A stretch of 64,000 nucleotides of DNA from Hermodice carunculata (GCA_964020975.1 OZ026625.1:13331917-13395916); one strand, 5' to 3'; counted from the stretch's first letter, positions 33,299 to 44,755 are shown. The notes: generated by a model not told the origin, from the letters alone. Translations and numbers: made by a program.

Positions 33299-35365
33299 AA
33301 CCACGCAGGTTTCAAAACATGTTACCATCGAGGGAGTAAAAAATCCAAAGGGCATTTTCATAGTTGTCCCAATTTTTGTCATTCATCATAATCCAGAAAC
33401 AAGGGAGGACCCAGAGGCTTTCAAACCAGAAAGGGGAGTCATGCACGATTGCCTTGTTATTGGATATCTCTGGTACAAGTCAAGGACATACCAAGTATAT
33501 CAAGTGACCAATCACAAGGTAGAATATTGGTGTTGTGTACATTTAGCGAGAAGAGCAGTGTATTCAGAGCCAATGTTGTAAGTGACAGTTTAGATTCAAC
33601 AGCAGACACAAATGAAAAAGGAACACAGGAGTTTGTTTCCTCTGCAAATCACATTTTAGCTCTTTTAGCAGTTGTGCTAGTGCTCAAAATAAGCACATTC
33701 ACTTTCTTCACAAATCAGCTGAATGTGAGAAGTTTTTTTTATGTCATTACTTGTGTAAATGATCACTTTTTTTTCTTATATATTACTTTTCATATCTTCT
33801 GGAGATAACCAATGGGAACCTTTCCATCTATATTGTAAAGTAGGGTGTGTTGCAGCCTTTCGCCTACTTGATCATTTGAGTCTTTATATAGAGGTTCTCA
33901 TGCGCTGTTTTTCAAGGTCAGTCTAAATAGAAAACGATGAGCAATATTTATGTTCGAATTCCATCTATCAAAAAGGAAGTTTGCTGAGACAATATTTTTG
34001 TGGATCCTGCCATACACTGCAACATGGGAATAAAATGACGATATTATATCAAGGTGTGTTGGGAAAGGGGGGGGTGCACTTTTACCCATATGCTCACATT
34101 AACCAACGAACATTTTGTGTTCACTAAGTATCTTATTTACCTAGAGTGGAACCTGTCTCAAGGGACCATCCACAGGACCTGTGAAAAATGGTCCTCTCTG
34201 ACTGGTGGGCCCTGAAGGCAGAAAATATTAAACTAAAATATGCTATTAGGGAAGTTAAGACTGTTCCTTAAGAACAGGTGGTCCCTTGGTAGAGGTGGGC
34301 TCACAGGCAGGTTCTACGGTATTGGTATAGTATTGAGCAAGATCATGAACGTTTCTCAATCTGGATTGTTGAGGTAATAACCAGCTGGTCAATGCGTTAG
34401 CCCATATATTTAAAAGTCAAACCTATAGCAGTGTATAGGCAGTCAATTGTGCCCACAACCTCTGTGCTGCATTTATCATTTGATCATACCATGGATAGTC
34501 GAGACTCCATGATCACACCAACACAAGCCGATCTGGTAAGAGGCTCCTGCTGAAATATTGTGACAGAACATATCCTGAAGTCTATGGATCGGATGTACCG
34601 GCTATTTCAGAGGTGTTTGTGATACCTCTCTATTGCTATTCATTTGGTAGCTTTTTCATCGTAAACAAAGGTAATGACTCTCAATACAAATGTATGCCAT
34701 TCGGGGTTGGCCTGAGACACTGTGTAGGAATGAGGCTGGCTCTTATGGAGGCGGAGGTCGCCATGGTTCACGTGCTCAGGAAATAGAAGTTTGTCACTTG
34801 CGCAAAAACAGAGGTGAGTCTTCTACACTCAGCACGTTTCTTAAACGTTTCGAAATATGCTAGCGATGAGAAACCTGTACAATAGCAAAAAGTCAACTTA
34901 GGAAACTGGAACGATGGTTCAGGTAATTTGAACCATTTTATTGTGGGTTAATGAATGCCCCACTGAAGAACAGATGTTCTTCCCAGTGTCTGCTTGTATA
35001 GTTTTATACACACTGCAAATGTAAATTTGATTCACAATGCCTTTTTGGGTTTTGATATAGGCTTGTGTAAACGATGGTCACTCTACGCCCACCTTCTATC
35101 AAATATTTACATGAAGCTTTTGCTTAGCTTTAAAATGATGTATTTTGTCATGTATTAAAAATTATATTGTAATCACCATTCACTAATATGACCCCATTTA
35201 AAATAAGGAGTGTCTTTTGCCATTTTGTGTTTCACCCTTCCGTGCCCTTTGAACACCATGATAACATTATTTCATGTTAATTTCAGATATCTTTGAAAAT
35301 AAAAATTAAAAGGCTTATCAGACGTGAAGAATGGAGTCAAACTGAAGGTGGCGAACAGAGTCTAG
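33299..35365 (+). pseudogene. CYP3-like cytochrome P450, last three exons
   Basis: Three exon-like blocks match the C-terminus of a CYP3-clan P450, an ER-membrane haem monooxygenase. Exon 1 (about 33299-33436, after acceptor TTGTTACAG) has VTIEGVKNPKGIFIVVP, then HHNPETREDPEAFKPER, the PERF region. Exon 2 (34651-34813) has NKGNDSQYKCMPFGVG and LRHCVGMRLALMEAE, the FGxGxRxCxG haem loop with its Cys ligand, and ends at a GTGAGT donor. Exon 3 (35287-35365) has ISLKIKIK, then GLSDVKNGVKL and KVANRV. A TAG interrupts exon 2 after HVLRK, where relatives have an aromatic residue, and exon 3 shifts frame in an A run near 35310. The usual NIPKG and IWEDPE positions are altered (KNPKG, TREDPE). No upstream P450 exons were found in the window. 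A recent pseudogene is most likely; assembly errors could explain the two breaks. Confidence 0.75.
34141..34323. mobile_element. Short MITE in a P450 intron
   Basis: About 180 bases between two TA dinucleotides. The left end GAGTGGAACCTGTCTCAAGG and the complement of the right end (CGTAGAACCTGCCTGTGAG) are related inverted termini, with AAGGGACCA present in both arms. It is noncoding, and of Tc1/mariner-type MITE appearance. Confidence 0.6.
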
Positions 35366-35489
35366 CACTGAGCAAGAGTAACAAAAATGAATCTTTATTT
35401 ACTGTCGAGCACAAATAAAATAAAAAATATTAGCATCATGTCCCAGGCGCTATTCACGTCTACAATGAACTGTTTGAATTGTCGCAGAA

Positions 35490-35665
35490 ATGCCATTAGT
35501 GTGCTTCAAATGTATGGATGATATTTGGATGCATATAAAAAAAGATTTTGTTTTATATTTCCATTAAACAGCAAATGATATACATCCTAGAATGAAATTA
35601 GAACTTCCTTCATCGGAACTGAGTATTGAATTTCTTGAAGTAACATTCATGGAGGACAACAAAAA
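35490..35665 (+). mobile_element. Penelope-like reverse transcriptase fragment
   Basis: One frame reads PLVCFKCMDDIWMHIKKDF, a stop, then NDIHPRMKLELPSSELSIEF and LEVTF. This matches the order RYVDDIF...NxxHPxIKFTxExxxxxISFLDVxI of Penelope-like or related retroelement reverse transcriptases, with MDD as the catalytic YxDD equivalent. The fragment is short; nothing before or after it extends the similarity clearly. A frame continues to 35831 without recognisable motifs. Confidence 0.45.
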
Positions 35666-36041
35666 TTCGTACCAAGAGACAAACAAATGGTGTAAATGCG
35701 AGAACCCAGAAGCGACGTCCCCAGAAAGCGTGACTTTTGCCCCGCTAGCCATGGCTTCCACGGGGGAGATCCGTTTCAAATGTCGACCGGGTTGTTGCCG
35801 AGTTTCAGTCAAAACAATCCCTGATTACTGAAGATCCTGCGTTATATATGGCAGAGGAGGCAATACTTAACTGGTCCTTTCGCAACAAGTGAAAAGGTTG
35901 AAAGTCTGTCTATGGACAGAAAGAATGTATTAATGGGCTTCCATGGCTCTAAAGGCCATTGTTATTGGGATTGACTCACTCTTGCACAACAGTCGTGTTA
36001 TGGGTGGAGGACCATGTGGGTCCCAAAGTAAAGTCCAACGA

Positions 36042-36042
<1 letters not shown>

Positions 36043-36072
<30 letters not shown>

Positions 36073-36091
36073 CTTCTTCTTCTTCTTCTTC

Positions 36092-36136
<45 letters not shown>

Positions 36137-36137
36137 T
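36043..36137. repeat. (CTT)n then (CAT)n microsatellite
   Basis: A CTT run of about 50 bases passes directly into a CAT run of about 45 bases. It generates artefactual poly-Ser, poly-Leu, poly-His, poly-Met and poly-Lys frames. Confidence 0.95.
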
Positions 36138-37939
36138 CACTCGACCTACAGGTGCACTCTTGAGGCGAATTACTTAACTTTTTATACATCTGATTAAGAC
36201 AATGTCAGTGGCTCTCTATGAGTAACATTTCAATCCGCTGAAAATCAAATCAAAATGAAAACCACGATAAGAAAAAATTGTTAACAGGACAATTATATTA
36301 TCCAGTCACATCACTTTTGGGAATATCTGTGCAGCCATTTCCAGAGTTCTTGACTCGACAGAGTATTGGACGCGAATTATGTTTTAACGAATGAAGTTTG
36401 AGGTGTTCTCGTTTTATTTAGAGCGTTACGAGTGAAAATAAATTTCAAAAGTTATTTATTTGAAAAAAAAATAAAATAACAAAGTAATAAAGTTCACGGA
36501 GACCCACCCAGATTATACCCTCACTAAGGATCCCGTCCTCGTTTTCTAAGAAGGTCGGGAACAATAAAAATATGAATGGACGTCGAGACATTATTAAATG
36601 GCAGCTTTCCTGAATATGAAATGCAGAGCGAGTCAGCCACGCAACATCACAACAATTTTCTACAAAAGATGATCATTAAAATTCAGTTCAATTTAAAACA
36701 CAGAAGTCCACAAAGATTTCTAATCTAAAAGCTTCTGTCCTGTTGAAGGTAGTTTTCAGCGACACTATCGTCGGTGGAGGGTTTCATCAGTGTGCGATCA
36801 CTGTCTGCGGAAGAGCAGCCTGTTCCCGCTGTCTGCAGAAAACTAATATAAGCTTTGTGGACTAACCAGTGGGTAGCATGCGACCAAAGCGATAATGAAG
36901 TAGTAAAAATCTCTTAATAATCCCAAAGAAACTCTAAGAAATGAAATGTACGTGGCATTTTTAAGCCACACACGGTGATAGTAATTTTGTTTAAAAAGTC
37001 TACAGTGCGGATTAACCAGTTGTTTTCACGTTTGTCAATCAGATCTTACTTTTATATCATAAACCCTCCTTATTTTAGAAATTCATCCTGATCATTCTTG
37101 CAAACTATTTTCACTGTATGCTCAAATTCAGAACTATTTTTCAGAATTCCACAAGAAACCATTTGTATTTAACAGTATTTAATTGTATGTAAATATTACA
37201 TCAGTGTACAGTGAAACCTTGACACCATCTGCTCCCTAATAAAGGATCATACTTCTGAACCCACTTTTACAAATCACATGTATGCCAAACTACGGTAGAC
37301 TTAAAAAAGTACAAAACAAGAAACAATTTTGCCTGACAAATAAATTATGTGCATGTTAAGATAAAAAACAACACCAATGAGACCAAGGCAACTGACATAA
37401 AGATGGATATGTTGACAAATAAAATCAAAAAGAGAAAAGCGTTAACAGTTTTGATAAAACATTTGCAAATTCATTCAACAAAACACTAAACCCGCGGTAA
37501 TTAAGTTAATCAAAGGTTTCGCATAAGGTCTGCGTAGATTGAATGAACACGTCAACAATTCTAAACTATCAAAGAAAAATATCTAGCCTGATGACAATTG
37601 AAATTTGAGGGAAAAGGTGTTGAAATGCGAAAGCATGTACACAAGAATGCAACAAATAACACATACAAAAAGAAAATCTGCACCATGATTTCATCCTTAT
37701 GAATAGCTACATGGAACACAGAATCCAGACATACAGCTACTATGTAGCTGTCTAATAACCAATTACATGAACGTATGCTAATGGGAATATCATATATTTA
37801 TATATATAATACCAAATTCAACGTTTTGAAAATTCGAATCTATACCCATAAACGGGAAAGACTGATTCTAGATGAGATCTGAAACATGAAATAAAACGAC
37901 AAACCTTACAAAATACTGAAAATAAATAAAAGTATCACA

Positions 37940-37945
<6 letters not shown>
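36138..37945. other. Stretch with no recognised gene
   Basis: AT-rich, without open frames above about 60 codons or a repeat that I can match elsewhere in the window. A CAGTGAAACCTTGACACC segment near 37209 resembles MITE ends seen at 18.6 and 34.1 kb. Confidence 0.5.

Positions 37946-38027
<82 letters not shown>
37946..38027. repeat. (TA)n microsatellite
   Basis: About 80 bases of pure alternating TA. Confidence 0.95.
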
Positions 38028-38029
<2 letters not shown>

Positions 38030-38454
38030 TCAAGAGCAATCTGTCCATCTGAGCTCCGTTTTATACCAAGTTCAAACGCACATAACTAATATGTTATTTT
38101 ACTTAACTTTTGTGGCCCTTACTGGTTTATTCTTACGCAGAGAACTTTAAAGCACTCGCATAAAAACGCACCAAATCTCTTATGTTTAAAGCTGAGACAC
38201 AAGTATAAGGTATCTAAAAAGAAGAGGAAGGAGAAGGGTTGTTGTGATGATCCACTGAAGACCCGTTATCATCTTTCAGGTCATTGGTATAGCCCTTTTT
38301 TAAATTATATGTTGAACAGGTCTGAATACAATAAAGACTCAAAGCAATTTCTTCAATGTTTCTGTATTTATAGTTTTTAGAGTTAAAAATTGACATACAG
38401 TGACAAGATGAGTATAGAATTTGACTGACAGATATCGGTATTGAAGAACATTTG

Positions 38455-38740
38455 ATTTCTTGAAACAAAAATGACGCTGGCAAATCTTGACTAACTAAAT
38501 TTGATTTATTACCAACCACGATTTGTTCTGAATGGGATGAGTAGCAAAATTAGTTGTCTGAGTCAATTGCTCTATATGTGATAAGATGTATATGTCTTGT
38601 TTTCCTTCTTCTTTTAATGATTTCTTCATAATTATGCTTGTATCAGACGCTCGTGATCGTGGTGGGGCGTATCGTTCATGACCACAACGATGATCATAAT
38701 AACAATGCACTTTGCTGTACACCTGTGTGAATTTATACCC
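38455..38740 (+). repeat. Interspersed repeat, copy 1
   Basis: Matches 55950-56215. Shared landmarks in order are TTGTTCTGAAT, CAATTGCTCTA/CAATTGTTCTA, TTTCTTCATAA, ATGCTTGT, GATCGTGG, GATGATCAT and AACAATGCACTTT/TACAATGCACTTT. Roughly 70-75% alike by eye. It is a noncoding repeat of unknown type, at the border of DIRS-like relic B here and near the right end of the large DIRS element there. Confidence 0.6.
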
Positions 38741-38759
38741 CCCCCCCTCCAAAAAAGGA

Positions 38760-39680
38760 CAAAAAAGAGTAGGTTGTAAAACCCGGGAGAAACCTGATTA
38801 TCCACCGGTTTTATGGCGCCCTTGCTCCGAGGCGTCAGAACCTCCTCTAGGAACGCCGATGTGTTGGGTTCTGCGAGGGGCAGTGAGAAGCACAAGGGCT
38901 TGCACCTTATTGGAGGCCTGTCTTCGCTGAAAGGCAGCTTGTGGTCATGTCTCTAGATGTTGATGACGAAAGGATCATCCCAAATTGACTCTGAAAAATG
39001 GAGAGGCAGCCGCCGACCGAGTGGTTCGCGGAGTTTTATCACGTGGCGGAGGGGAATCCTGAGACGGTGCGCTGTCGCATGCAAGAGTAAGGAGCCCTGA
39101 AGCTTGCCCGACTTCTTGCCTTGCCAGAGCGCTTCCCCTTCTCTGACCACTGCCTGCTCTGTCCGGGGCTGTGTGTCCCAGAGGGAGCAGGACCCAAGAG
39201 GGGAGTAGGCACGGCCTGAGACTTGCCACACTTCAGGGTTGAGGCAGCCAAGAAAGAAGGTGAGGAGAGTCGGTCCACGCCTTGGTGCAGGTCTGATCGC
39301 CCGAGCAGCCCCAAAGGTCCTGTGCCCAGCGAACCTCTGCCATCTCTCCTCAGAACAGTGTTCCAACTGAGACCTCAGAGTGGCCCACGTCCTAAGATAT
39401 CGGAATAAGACACAGTGTGGACAGCTCCCGGGGCATCTTCCTCCAATCACTTGAAGGCCTCGGCAGGCATCTTGATGGACTTCGGCTGCCAAGCGTCAAA
39501 CTCTTCCCAGTCCAAATCCACCGGCAGTGGATGGGACAGAGAGATGTGCTCTGGAGTAGAATACCATCTCCCCTGGACGTCTAGCTTTGGGAGAGGTAAC
39601 CCTGCCTCAGGTGGTCAGATATCGGCAGCTCTACGGATCCCTCCCCCCCGGGGGGAGGGGGCGTGTGCTGCAAGACTTGG
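38760..39680 (-). mobile_element. DIRS-like relic B (gag end and RT start)
   Basis: A short minus-strand fossil. PLAEPNTSAFLEEVL and PRSKGAIKPVDNQVSPGF at about 38770-38890 match the N-terminal reverse transcriptase region of the large DIRS copies (HQAVEKLLAEGAIERV). Upstream gag-like sequence fills 38950-39680. Segments of it match relic C (39040-39180 with 46665-46790, for example CTTCCCCTTCTCTGACCA) and relic A (39541-39640 with about 5630-5710). Truncated at both ends and broken several times. Confidence 0.6.
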
Positions 39681-39734
39681 CCGTGAGCTGGTCATAAAAC
39701 TTGGCTATGAAGGGCGAAAAAGGTTACTGGTCAA

Positions 39735-39905
39735 TATTCCGAAGGGCCGATGTTTCGAAAGTCCAATGTTCCGAAGGTTCAATGTTCCGAATTCTGAGCA
39801 GTATTCTGAAGGTGCTTTGTTCCGAAGGTTCAATGTTCCAAAGGTCCAAAGTTTCAACTTTAGACCAGAAAGTGGTCCAGTATTCGAAGGCCTGATGTTC
39901 TAAAA
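39735..39905 (+). repeat. TTCCGAAGG minisatellite, copy 1
   Basis: About nine units of a ~17-25 base repeat around TTCCGAAGGTTCAATG and AAGTCCAATG. The opposite-strand counterpart lies at 46465-46620, so the two form an inverted pair 6.6 kb apart, each beside a DIRS-like relic. Confidence 0.8.
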
Positions 39906-40287
39906 CTGACAGTGAAGGCCTATTCAACATTGAAGCGATTCAATCATTTTTTGATAACGACATGAGCTCCGGAAGCCTATTAGAGTTAGCTTTGTTGGGT
40001 AATAAGAGGTATAGACCCATTCTGATGGGTAATAATTTTCACTACCTGGGTACCCACCAAACTGGGTAATTAATAATCCGGGTACCTTCACGTGTAAACC
40101 CCATTTTATTTATTTTATTTTAATTGCCCGTTGTCTTCCTAGACTTGCACTATTCAGAAAGAAGACACTACACAAAATCTAATCCGCATTTCTGACATCT
40201 AAAAGAACTTTTTGCTAATAAGGCAGTGTCGGATACCCGAAGCGGTAGCTACTCCCCATGGCATCGACGAGTATTTTACATATACAT

Positions 40288-40394
40288 ACAGTGGTACTTG
40301 CAATTTAAGACACAGATATGAAGCCCAATGTCTGGAAAGGGTGGTCTTAAAACTAATGTGGTCTCTCATGAGAGGTGGACTTTAGAGCAGGTAC

Positions 40395-40402
<8 letters not shown>
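40288..40402. mobile_element. Short MITE next to (AT)n
   Basis: About 112 bases bounded by TA. The left end AGTGGTACTTGCAATTTAAG and the complement of the right end AGTGGTACCTGCTCTAAAG are inverted copies (first ten bases 10/10 up to AGTGGTAC). Its internal sequence is also partly self-complementary (GTCTTAAAAC and TTTAAGACA). The right edge passes directly into the AT microsatellite. Confidence 0.6.

Positions 40403-40490
<88 letters not shown>
40396..40490. repeat. (AT)n microsatellite
   Basis: About 95 bases of AT repeats, apparently grown from the TA target site at the MITE edge. Confidence 0.95.
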
Positions 40491-40493
<3 letters not shown>

Positions 40494-40929
40494 CATGTAT
40501 GATTTAGTGTATATATTATGTAATACATATATAGAATAAATAACTAAAGAAAGATATACACAAATATTATATAAAGAAATAAATAATCGCCCTTAACTGA
40601 TTGTTAATATGGGTACCCGAATCGGCAGCTGCTCCCCTTGGCATCGACGGGTTTTGTATATTTATTTTACTTACAAATATTTTGAATATGAGTGTCGGGT
40701 ATTAGGTATTCAGTATCACTATTGGATGGAAGCTAAGTATCCAGTATCGGGTCTCGGATGAAACAGCAGCATCAGACCATCCATAGTATATATCTAATAA
40801 ACAACCTAATAAAGACATACAAAGAATACAAATATTATAAATAAATAATCGCCCTTCACATGTAATGCGTCACGACAGGCGGGAACTTGTGTCAATGTCA
40901 ATTCCCGCCTAGGTAAGAGATATAAACAA

Positions 40930-41802
40930 GTGCTGGACATTTTCAACTGTCATCAACTGATTACAGAAGCAACTGGAGTTTCTATGAACACTAGCTCCTG
41001 CATTGATCATATTGTAGTCAATGACAGGCATAAAATTACTCAGTCTGGTGTTTTACCCATGGGTCTTAGTGACCATATGGGAATCTATTGTACCAAAGAG
41101 GTGGTCCAGGGCACTTACAACAGACATCACACAATCCAAATTCGATCTCTCAAACGCTATTCTCCAGCTAATCTTTTGTCAGCTCTATCTCATTTAGACT
41201 GGTCAGACATAATACACAGTGATGATGTTGAGAGTGCCTGGACTTCCTTCAAATCTAGATTTACTTGTGTGCTTGATCAGTTCGCCCCTTTGACAGACAT
41301 AAGGTTGAAACACAACACTGAGCTTTGTATGACCGCGGAGATTTGGAAGAAAATTGATCTTCATGACAGTCTTCTACGCAAACATCGGAACCCCAACCAT
41401 CAAAACCATAGGGATCCCGGTGTTTATGCAGAGTACTGTAAAATCCGCAATAACATCCAAAGGGATTTCAAACGTGCCAAAGCTGAATTCTTCTTAGAAA
41501 AGCTGGATGAAAATCAAAATAATCCCAAGAAGCTTTGGCAAACTTTGAGGTCACTAGGATACTCTAATTCCAACTTGGCTAAAGGCAACCTAGTACTCAA
41601 AGTTGATGGTTTTGAGCCTGACAAGGTTGCTAATTATTTTAACACCTTTTATATTGATATTGCCACCAAGTTGGTTGACAAACTTCCATCTCCTTCAAAT
41701 TTGTGTGGGTGGTCTTCAGCCAAATTCAAAAAGTTTTATGAAAACAAAGGTATTAAATTGCACTCGTTTATTTTACAGAAAGTTGACAGTCATTTTTGTT
41801 GA
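40930..41802 (+). CDS. LINE B endonuclease end and linker (partial ORF)
   Basis: A 290-codon frame without its own start; the open frame begins upstream of 40930. It encodes the last third of the apurinic-like endonuclease, with HIVVND and SDHMG, and the connecting region up to the reverse transcriptase. WKKIDLHDSLLRKHR, IRNNIQRDFKRAKAEFF and NNPKKLWQTLRSLG are the usual linker motifs. It ends at the frameshift where the reverse transcriptase frame takes over (from about 41805). Confidence 0.8.
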   Translation: MLDIFNCHQLITEATGVSMNTSSCIDHIVVNDRHKITQSGVLPMGLSDHMGIYCTKEVVQGTYNRHHTIQIRSLKRYSPANLLSALSHLDWSDIIHSDDVESAWTSFKSRFTCVLDQFAPLTDIRLKHNTELCMTAEIWKKIDLHDSLLRKHRNPNHQNHRDPGVYAEYCKIRNNIQRDFKRAKAEFFLEKLDENQNNPKKLWQTLRSLGYSNSNLAKGNLVLKVDGFEPDKVANYFNTFYIDIATKLVDKLPSPSNLCGWSSAKFKKFYENKGIKLHSFILQKVDSHFC

Positions 41803-41804
41803 AA

Positions 41805-43334
41805 GAATTACTGTCTCTTAACACTTCTAAGAGTACAGGACTGGACTCTATCCCAGCCAGATTCCTGAAGGACTCTGCCAAAGCCATCAGTATACCACTC
41901 ACAGCCATAGTAAATTTATCAATCACTTCTGGCATTGTCCCTTAGGATTTCAAAGCAGCTAGAGTCAAACCATTATTCAAAAAGAACTCCCAGCTTGAGG
42001 TCGGAAATTATAGACCTGTTGCCATTCTATCCATTGCATCTAAAATCCTTGAGAGGGCAGTGTATGTTCAGCTCTCAGATTATCCAAGAGCTGAGCATAT
42101 ACTGTGCGACTCTCAGTCAGGCTTTAGGAAGGGATATTCCACAGATACATGCCTTATCCATTTGACTGATTACATTAAGGATAATATGATTTAGGGATAC
42201 TACACTGGCATGGTCCTGATTGATGTCCAGAAAGCTTTTGACACAGTGGACCATGATATCCTGTGTGAGAAACTCAGAGCGATGGGTGTGGGCTCAGTTC
42301 ATTGGTTCCACGCCTATCTAACTAATAGACGTCAGCTGACGGATGTAAATGGTACTCATTCTGACTGGGGTGATATATCATGCGGCGTCACCCAGGGCAG
42401 TATTCTTGGCCCTCTTTTGTACCTCTGTTATGTAAATGACATTCAAATTTGTGTTAACTGCAAACTGATGCTGTACGCTGACGACTCAGTTTTGCTCGTA
42501 TTAGGAAAAGATCCTCACATCATATCCACCTGGCTTGGGAAAAATTTGCAGTCATGCAACCAATGGCTAGTTGACAACAAGTTGTCGATGCATTTCGGCA
42601 AGACCAAATGCATTCTTTTTGGTCCCAAAAGAAAATTAAAAGAGGTGGGGAATTTCAGTGTAGAATGTGATGAGCACACAATACAGTCGGTTAAATGTGT
42701 AAAGTATCTAGGCTTGGACCTGGACCAATCTCTCACTGGTGCTACCACCGTAAACAACATTATTAAAGAAACTGGTTCACGTCTGAAATTCTTATGTAGG
42801 TCGGGTCATTTTTTAAAGTTTGAAACCCTTAAATTGTTGGGTCATGCTTTAATTCAGTCCTTCTTCGATTATTCTGCTTCAAGTTGGCACTCTTCCCTAA
42901 CTCAGGCCGTAAAACGTAAACTCCAGGTAGCCCCGAACAAACTGGTCCGCTTCATTCTTAATTTAGGCCCCAGAGCCCACATTGGCTCTGATGAGTGGCA
43001 AAAAGCTGGGCTTTTAAATACTCAACTTCGAGTCAGTCAGTTGAGGTTGAATCACTCATTTAATATCTTTCATAGTGAGTGTCCTTCTTACTTGAAGAAC
43101 AATTTTGAAAAGCCTCAAACTATCCATAATCACTTCACCAGGAACAATTATGTAAAGTTCTTAATTCCCAGGACAAATTCTGTTGGCCAAACTACTTTTT
43201 GCTCTAATGCTATTAAAGATTGGAACAACCCGCCCGAAGAAATAAAATTGTTGACGAGCAAGACCAATTTTAAGACTAAGACAAAGGCTTTTTTTATTTT
43301 CCAAAATGGGCACAACAGATTTTTGATACGCTAA
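41805..43334 (+). CDS. LINE B reverse transcriptase
   Basis: RNA-dependent DNA polymerase of the LINE. The frame is continuous from 41805 to the stop at 43334 except for two TAG codons. All core motifs are present: RPVAIL (motif 2 region), DVQKAFDTVDHDIL (motif A), TQGSILGPLLY (motif B), YADD (motif C, catalytic Asp pair) and the thumb with ILNLGPRAHIG. The C-terminus FKTKTKAFFI is followed by NGHNRFLIR. The intact part from 42210 suggests the insertion is not very old. Confidence 0.85.
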
Positions 43335-43665
43335 GAGACCATAATAAATTAGTTGACATCCTTTTTCAGTGCCTTTTTGAACTGGCTTTTTCTATACTTT
43401 TGTTTTCCAGATGTATATGTATATGATTTGATTATTTTATTCCTGAAAATTATTTAAAATTCAATTTATGTATGGTTAACTGGGACCGCCCCCCCCCCTT
43501 AAAATTAAGTCTTGTATTGACTTTGTGGGTTATCCCGGGAGGTCAACACATTGTGTCTTGTCAATTTGTGCTACTTTTATTCATTTTCACCTGTACATGT
43601 ACTTTGTATGAGCTGCTGACTTCCAAATAAAATCAATCAATCAATCAATCAACCAATCAATCAAC

Positions 43666-44019
43666 TTAAAAATTACAAAGTGTGGCACTCCAATTTCGTT
43701 AGCTCTAACAGATTATATTATGTGGCAGGTAATACTTGCAATCGCGGGTATTTTAATCCTCATCTGGCAGGTACCCGGGTATTAAAAATCACTACTCTAC
43801 AGAGCCCTAATAAATACCAAAGAGTGCATTTTGGATAATTTTATTAAGTAAGACAAAAGGTAATACCTAGATTGCATGTACCATGAACGATGACACAGGA
43901 AAGATACGATGATGGACAAAATGAGTAAATAACTAGAAAAAAATGATTTGCTGCGTAGCAAATCAGTGTGTGCGTCTTCAAAACATATTGGTATGGCAAT
44001 GTACAACTTGTCCATAACA
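43666..44019. other. Stretch with no recognised gene
   Basis: Unassigned. A GGTACCCGGGTATTAAAAAT segment near 43771 resembles GGGTACC motifs at 40.05-40.1 kb, so the LINE may have inserted in an older repeat. Confidence 0.4.
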
Positions 44020-44650
44020 CTGGAGTACAAGTTGGAAAGGCATCTCTATCTATTATAGCTTTGAAGCTATTCAAGATTTAAAATTTCTAATGGTGCTACG
44101 TAGCATTATTTAAATTGCTACAACTTTTGTTTTCGATTCATTCGGTGCGCAATGGTCAACAATCCGCTTGTACAAGTTGGATTGACATCTCTATCTATTA
44201 TAGTGTTGAAGATATTCAAGATTGAAAATATCGAATACTGCTAATTAGCATGATTTAAATTGCAGTTCATTACATCTGCAATGGTTAATAACTCCCTAGT
44301 ACAAGTTGAAATGACATCTCTGTCCATAAGTTTTGAAGATATTCAAGTTTTAAAATCTCAAATGCTGCTAATTATCACAATTTAAATTGCTACAACTTTT
44401 GCTTTAGATTCATTACATGCGCACTGGTCAATAACTCCTAGTACAAGTTGAAATGACATCTCTATCTATTATAGTTTTGAAGATATTCAAAATTTAAAAG
44501 TTTCAAATGCTGCTAATTAGCATAATTGAAATTCCTACTTTTGTGCTAAATTCATTGATGTGCAATGGTCAATAACCCTCTAGTAGAAGTTGAAATGACG
44601 TCTCTATCTTTTATACTTATGAAGATATTCGAGATTTAAAATGCCCCAAA
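44020..44650. repeat. ~140-bp tandem repeat array (about 4.5 units)
   Basis: CATCTCTATCTATTATAG at 44041 recurs near 44187, 44315, 44457 and 44598 (period about 128-146). Each unit also has ACAAGTTGAAATGA, GAAGATATTCAAG, TTTAAATT and CTGCTAATTAGCA. Units are roughly 80-85% alike. Noncoding. Confidence 0.85.
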
Positions 44651-44755
44651 TTTTCATAATTTTAAACATCTTCAGTCCTCTGCATAAAAAGGTCACGCCA
44701 AGTTTGGAGTTTCCATGTATAATAGTGTCAGAGAAAAGTGTCGGACAAATTGACT

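Larger units (their letters stand above)
40225..40665. repeat. Paired GTACCCGAA..CATCGACG segments flanking a MITE and (AT)n
   Basis: Two related ~55-base segments at about 40225-40280 and 40608-40660 share GGATACCCGAA/GGGTACCCGAA, the CTACTCCCC/CTGCTCCCC pair, and TGGCATCGACG. Between them lie a short MITE and a long AT run. They could be remains of hAT-type ends (CAGTGTCGGATACCCG), an uncertain idea. Confidence 0.45.
40915..43665 (+). mobile_element. 5'-truncated CR1-like LINE B
   Basis: A non-LTR retrotransposon about 2.75 kb long. It begins inside the endonuclease (CIDHIVVNDRH, then LSDHMGIYC, the SDH motif near 41065), passes the linker, and has a full reverse transcriptase: VGNYRPVAILSIASKILE, SGFRKGYSTDTCLIHL, VQKAFDTVDHD, GVTQGSILGPLLY, LYADDSVLL (YADD near 42473), LVDNKLSMHFGKTK. 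The 374-codon frame at 42210-43334 is intact to the end. Breaks: one frameshift near 41795, a TAG at about 41943 (after GIVP) and a TAG at about 42192 (before GYYTG). The 3' UTR ends with AATAAA and an (AATC)n tail at 43631-43664, as is usual for CR1/L2-group LINEs. 5' truncation at about 40915 is typical of target-primed reverse transcription. Moderately young. Confidence 0.85.

Noticed and set aside
35943-36197. Poly-Ser, poly-Leu/His and poly-Met/Lys frames
   Set aside because: Translated CTT/CAT microsatellite; no flanking domain.
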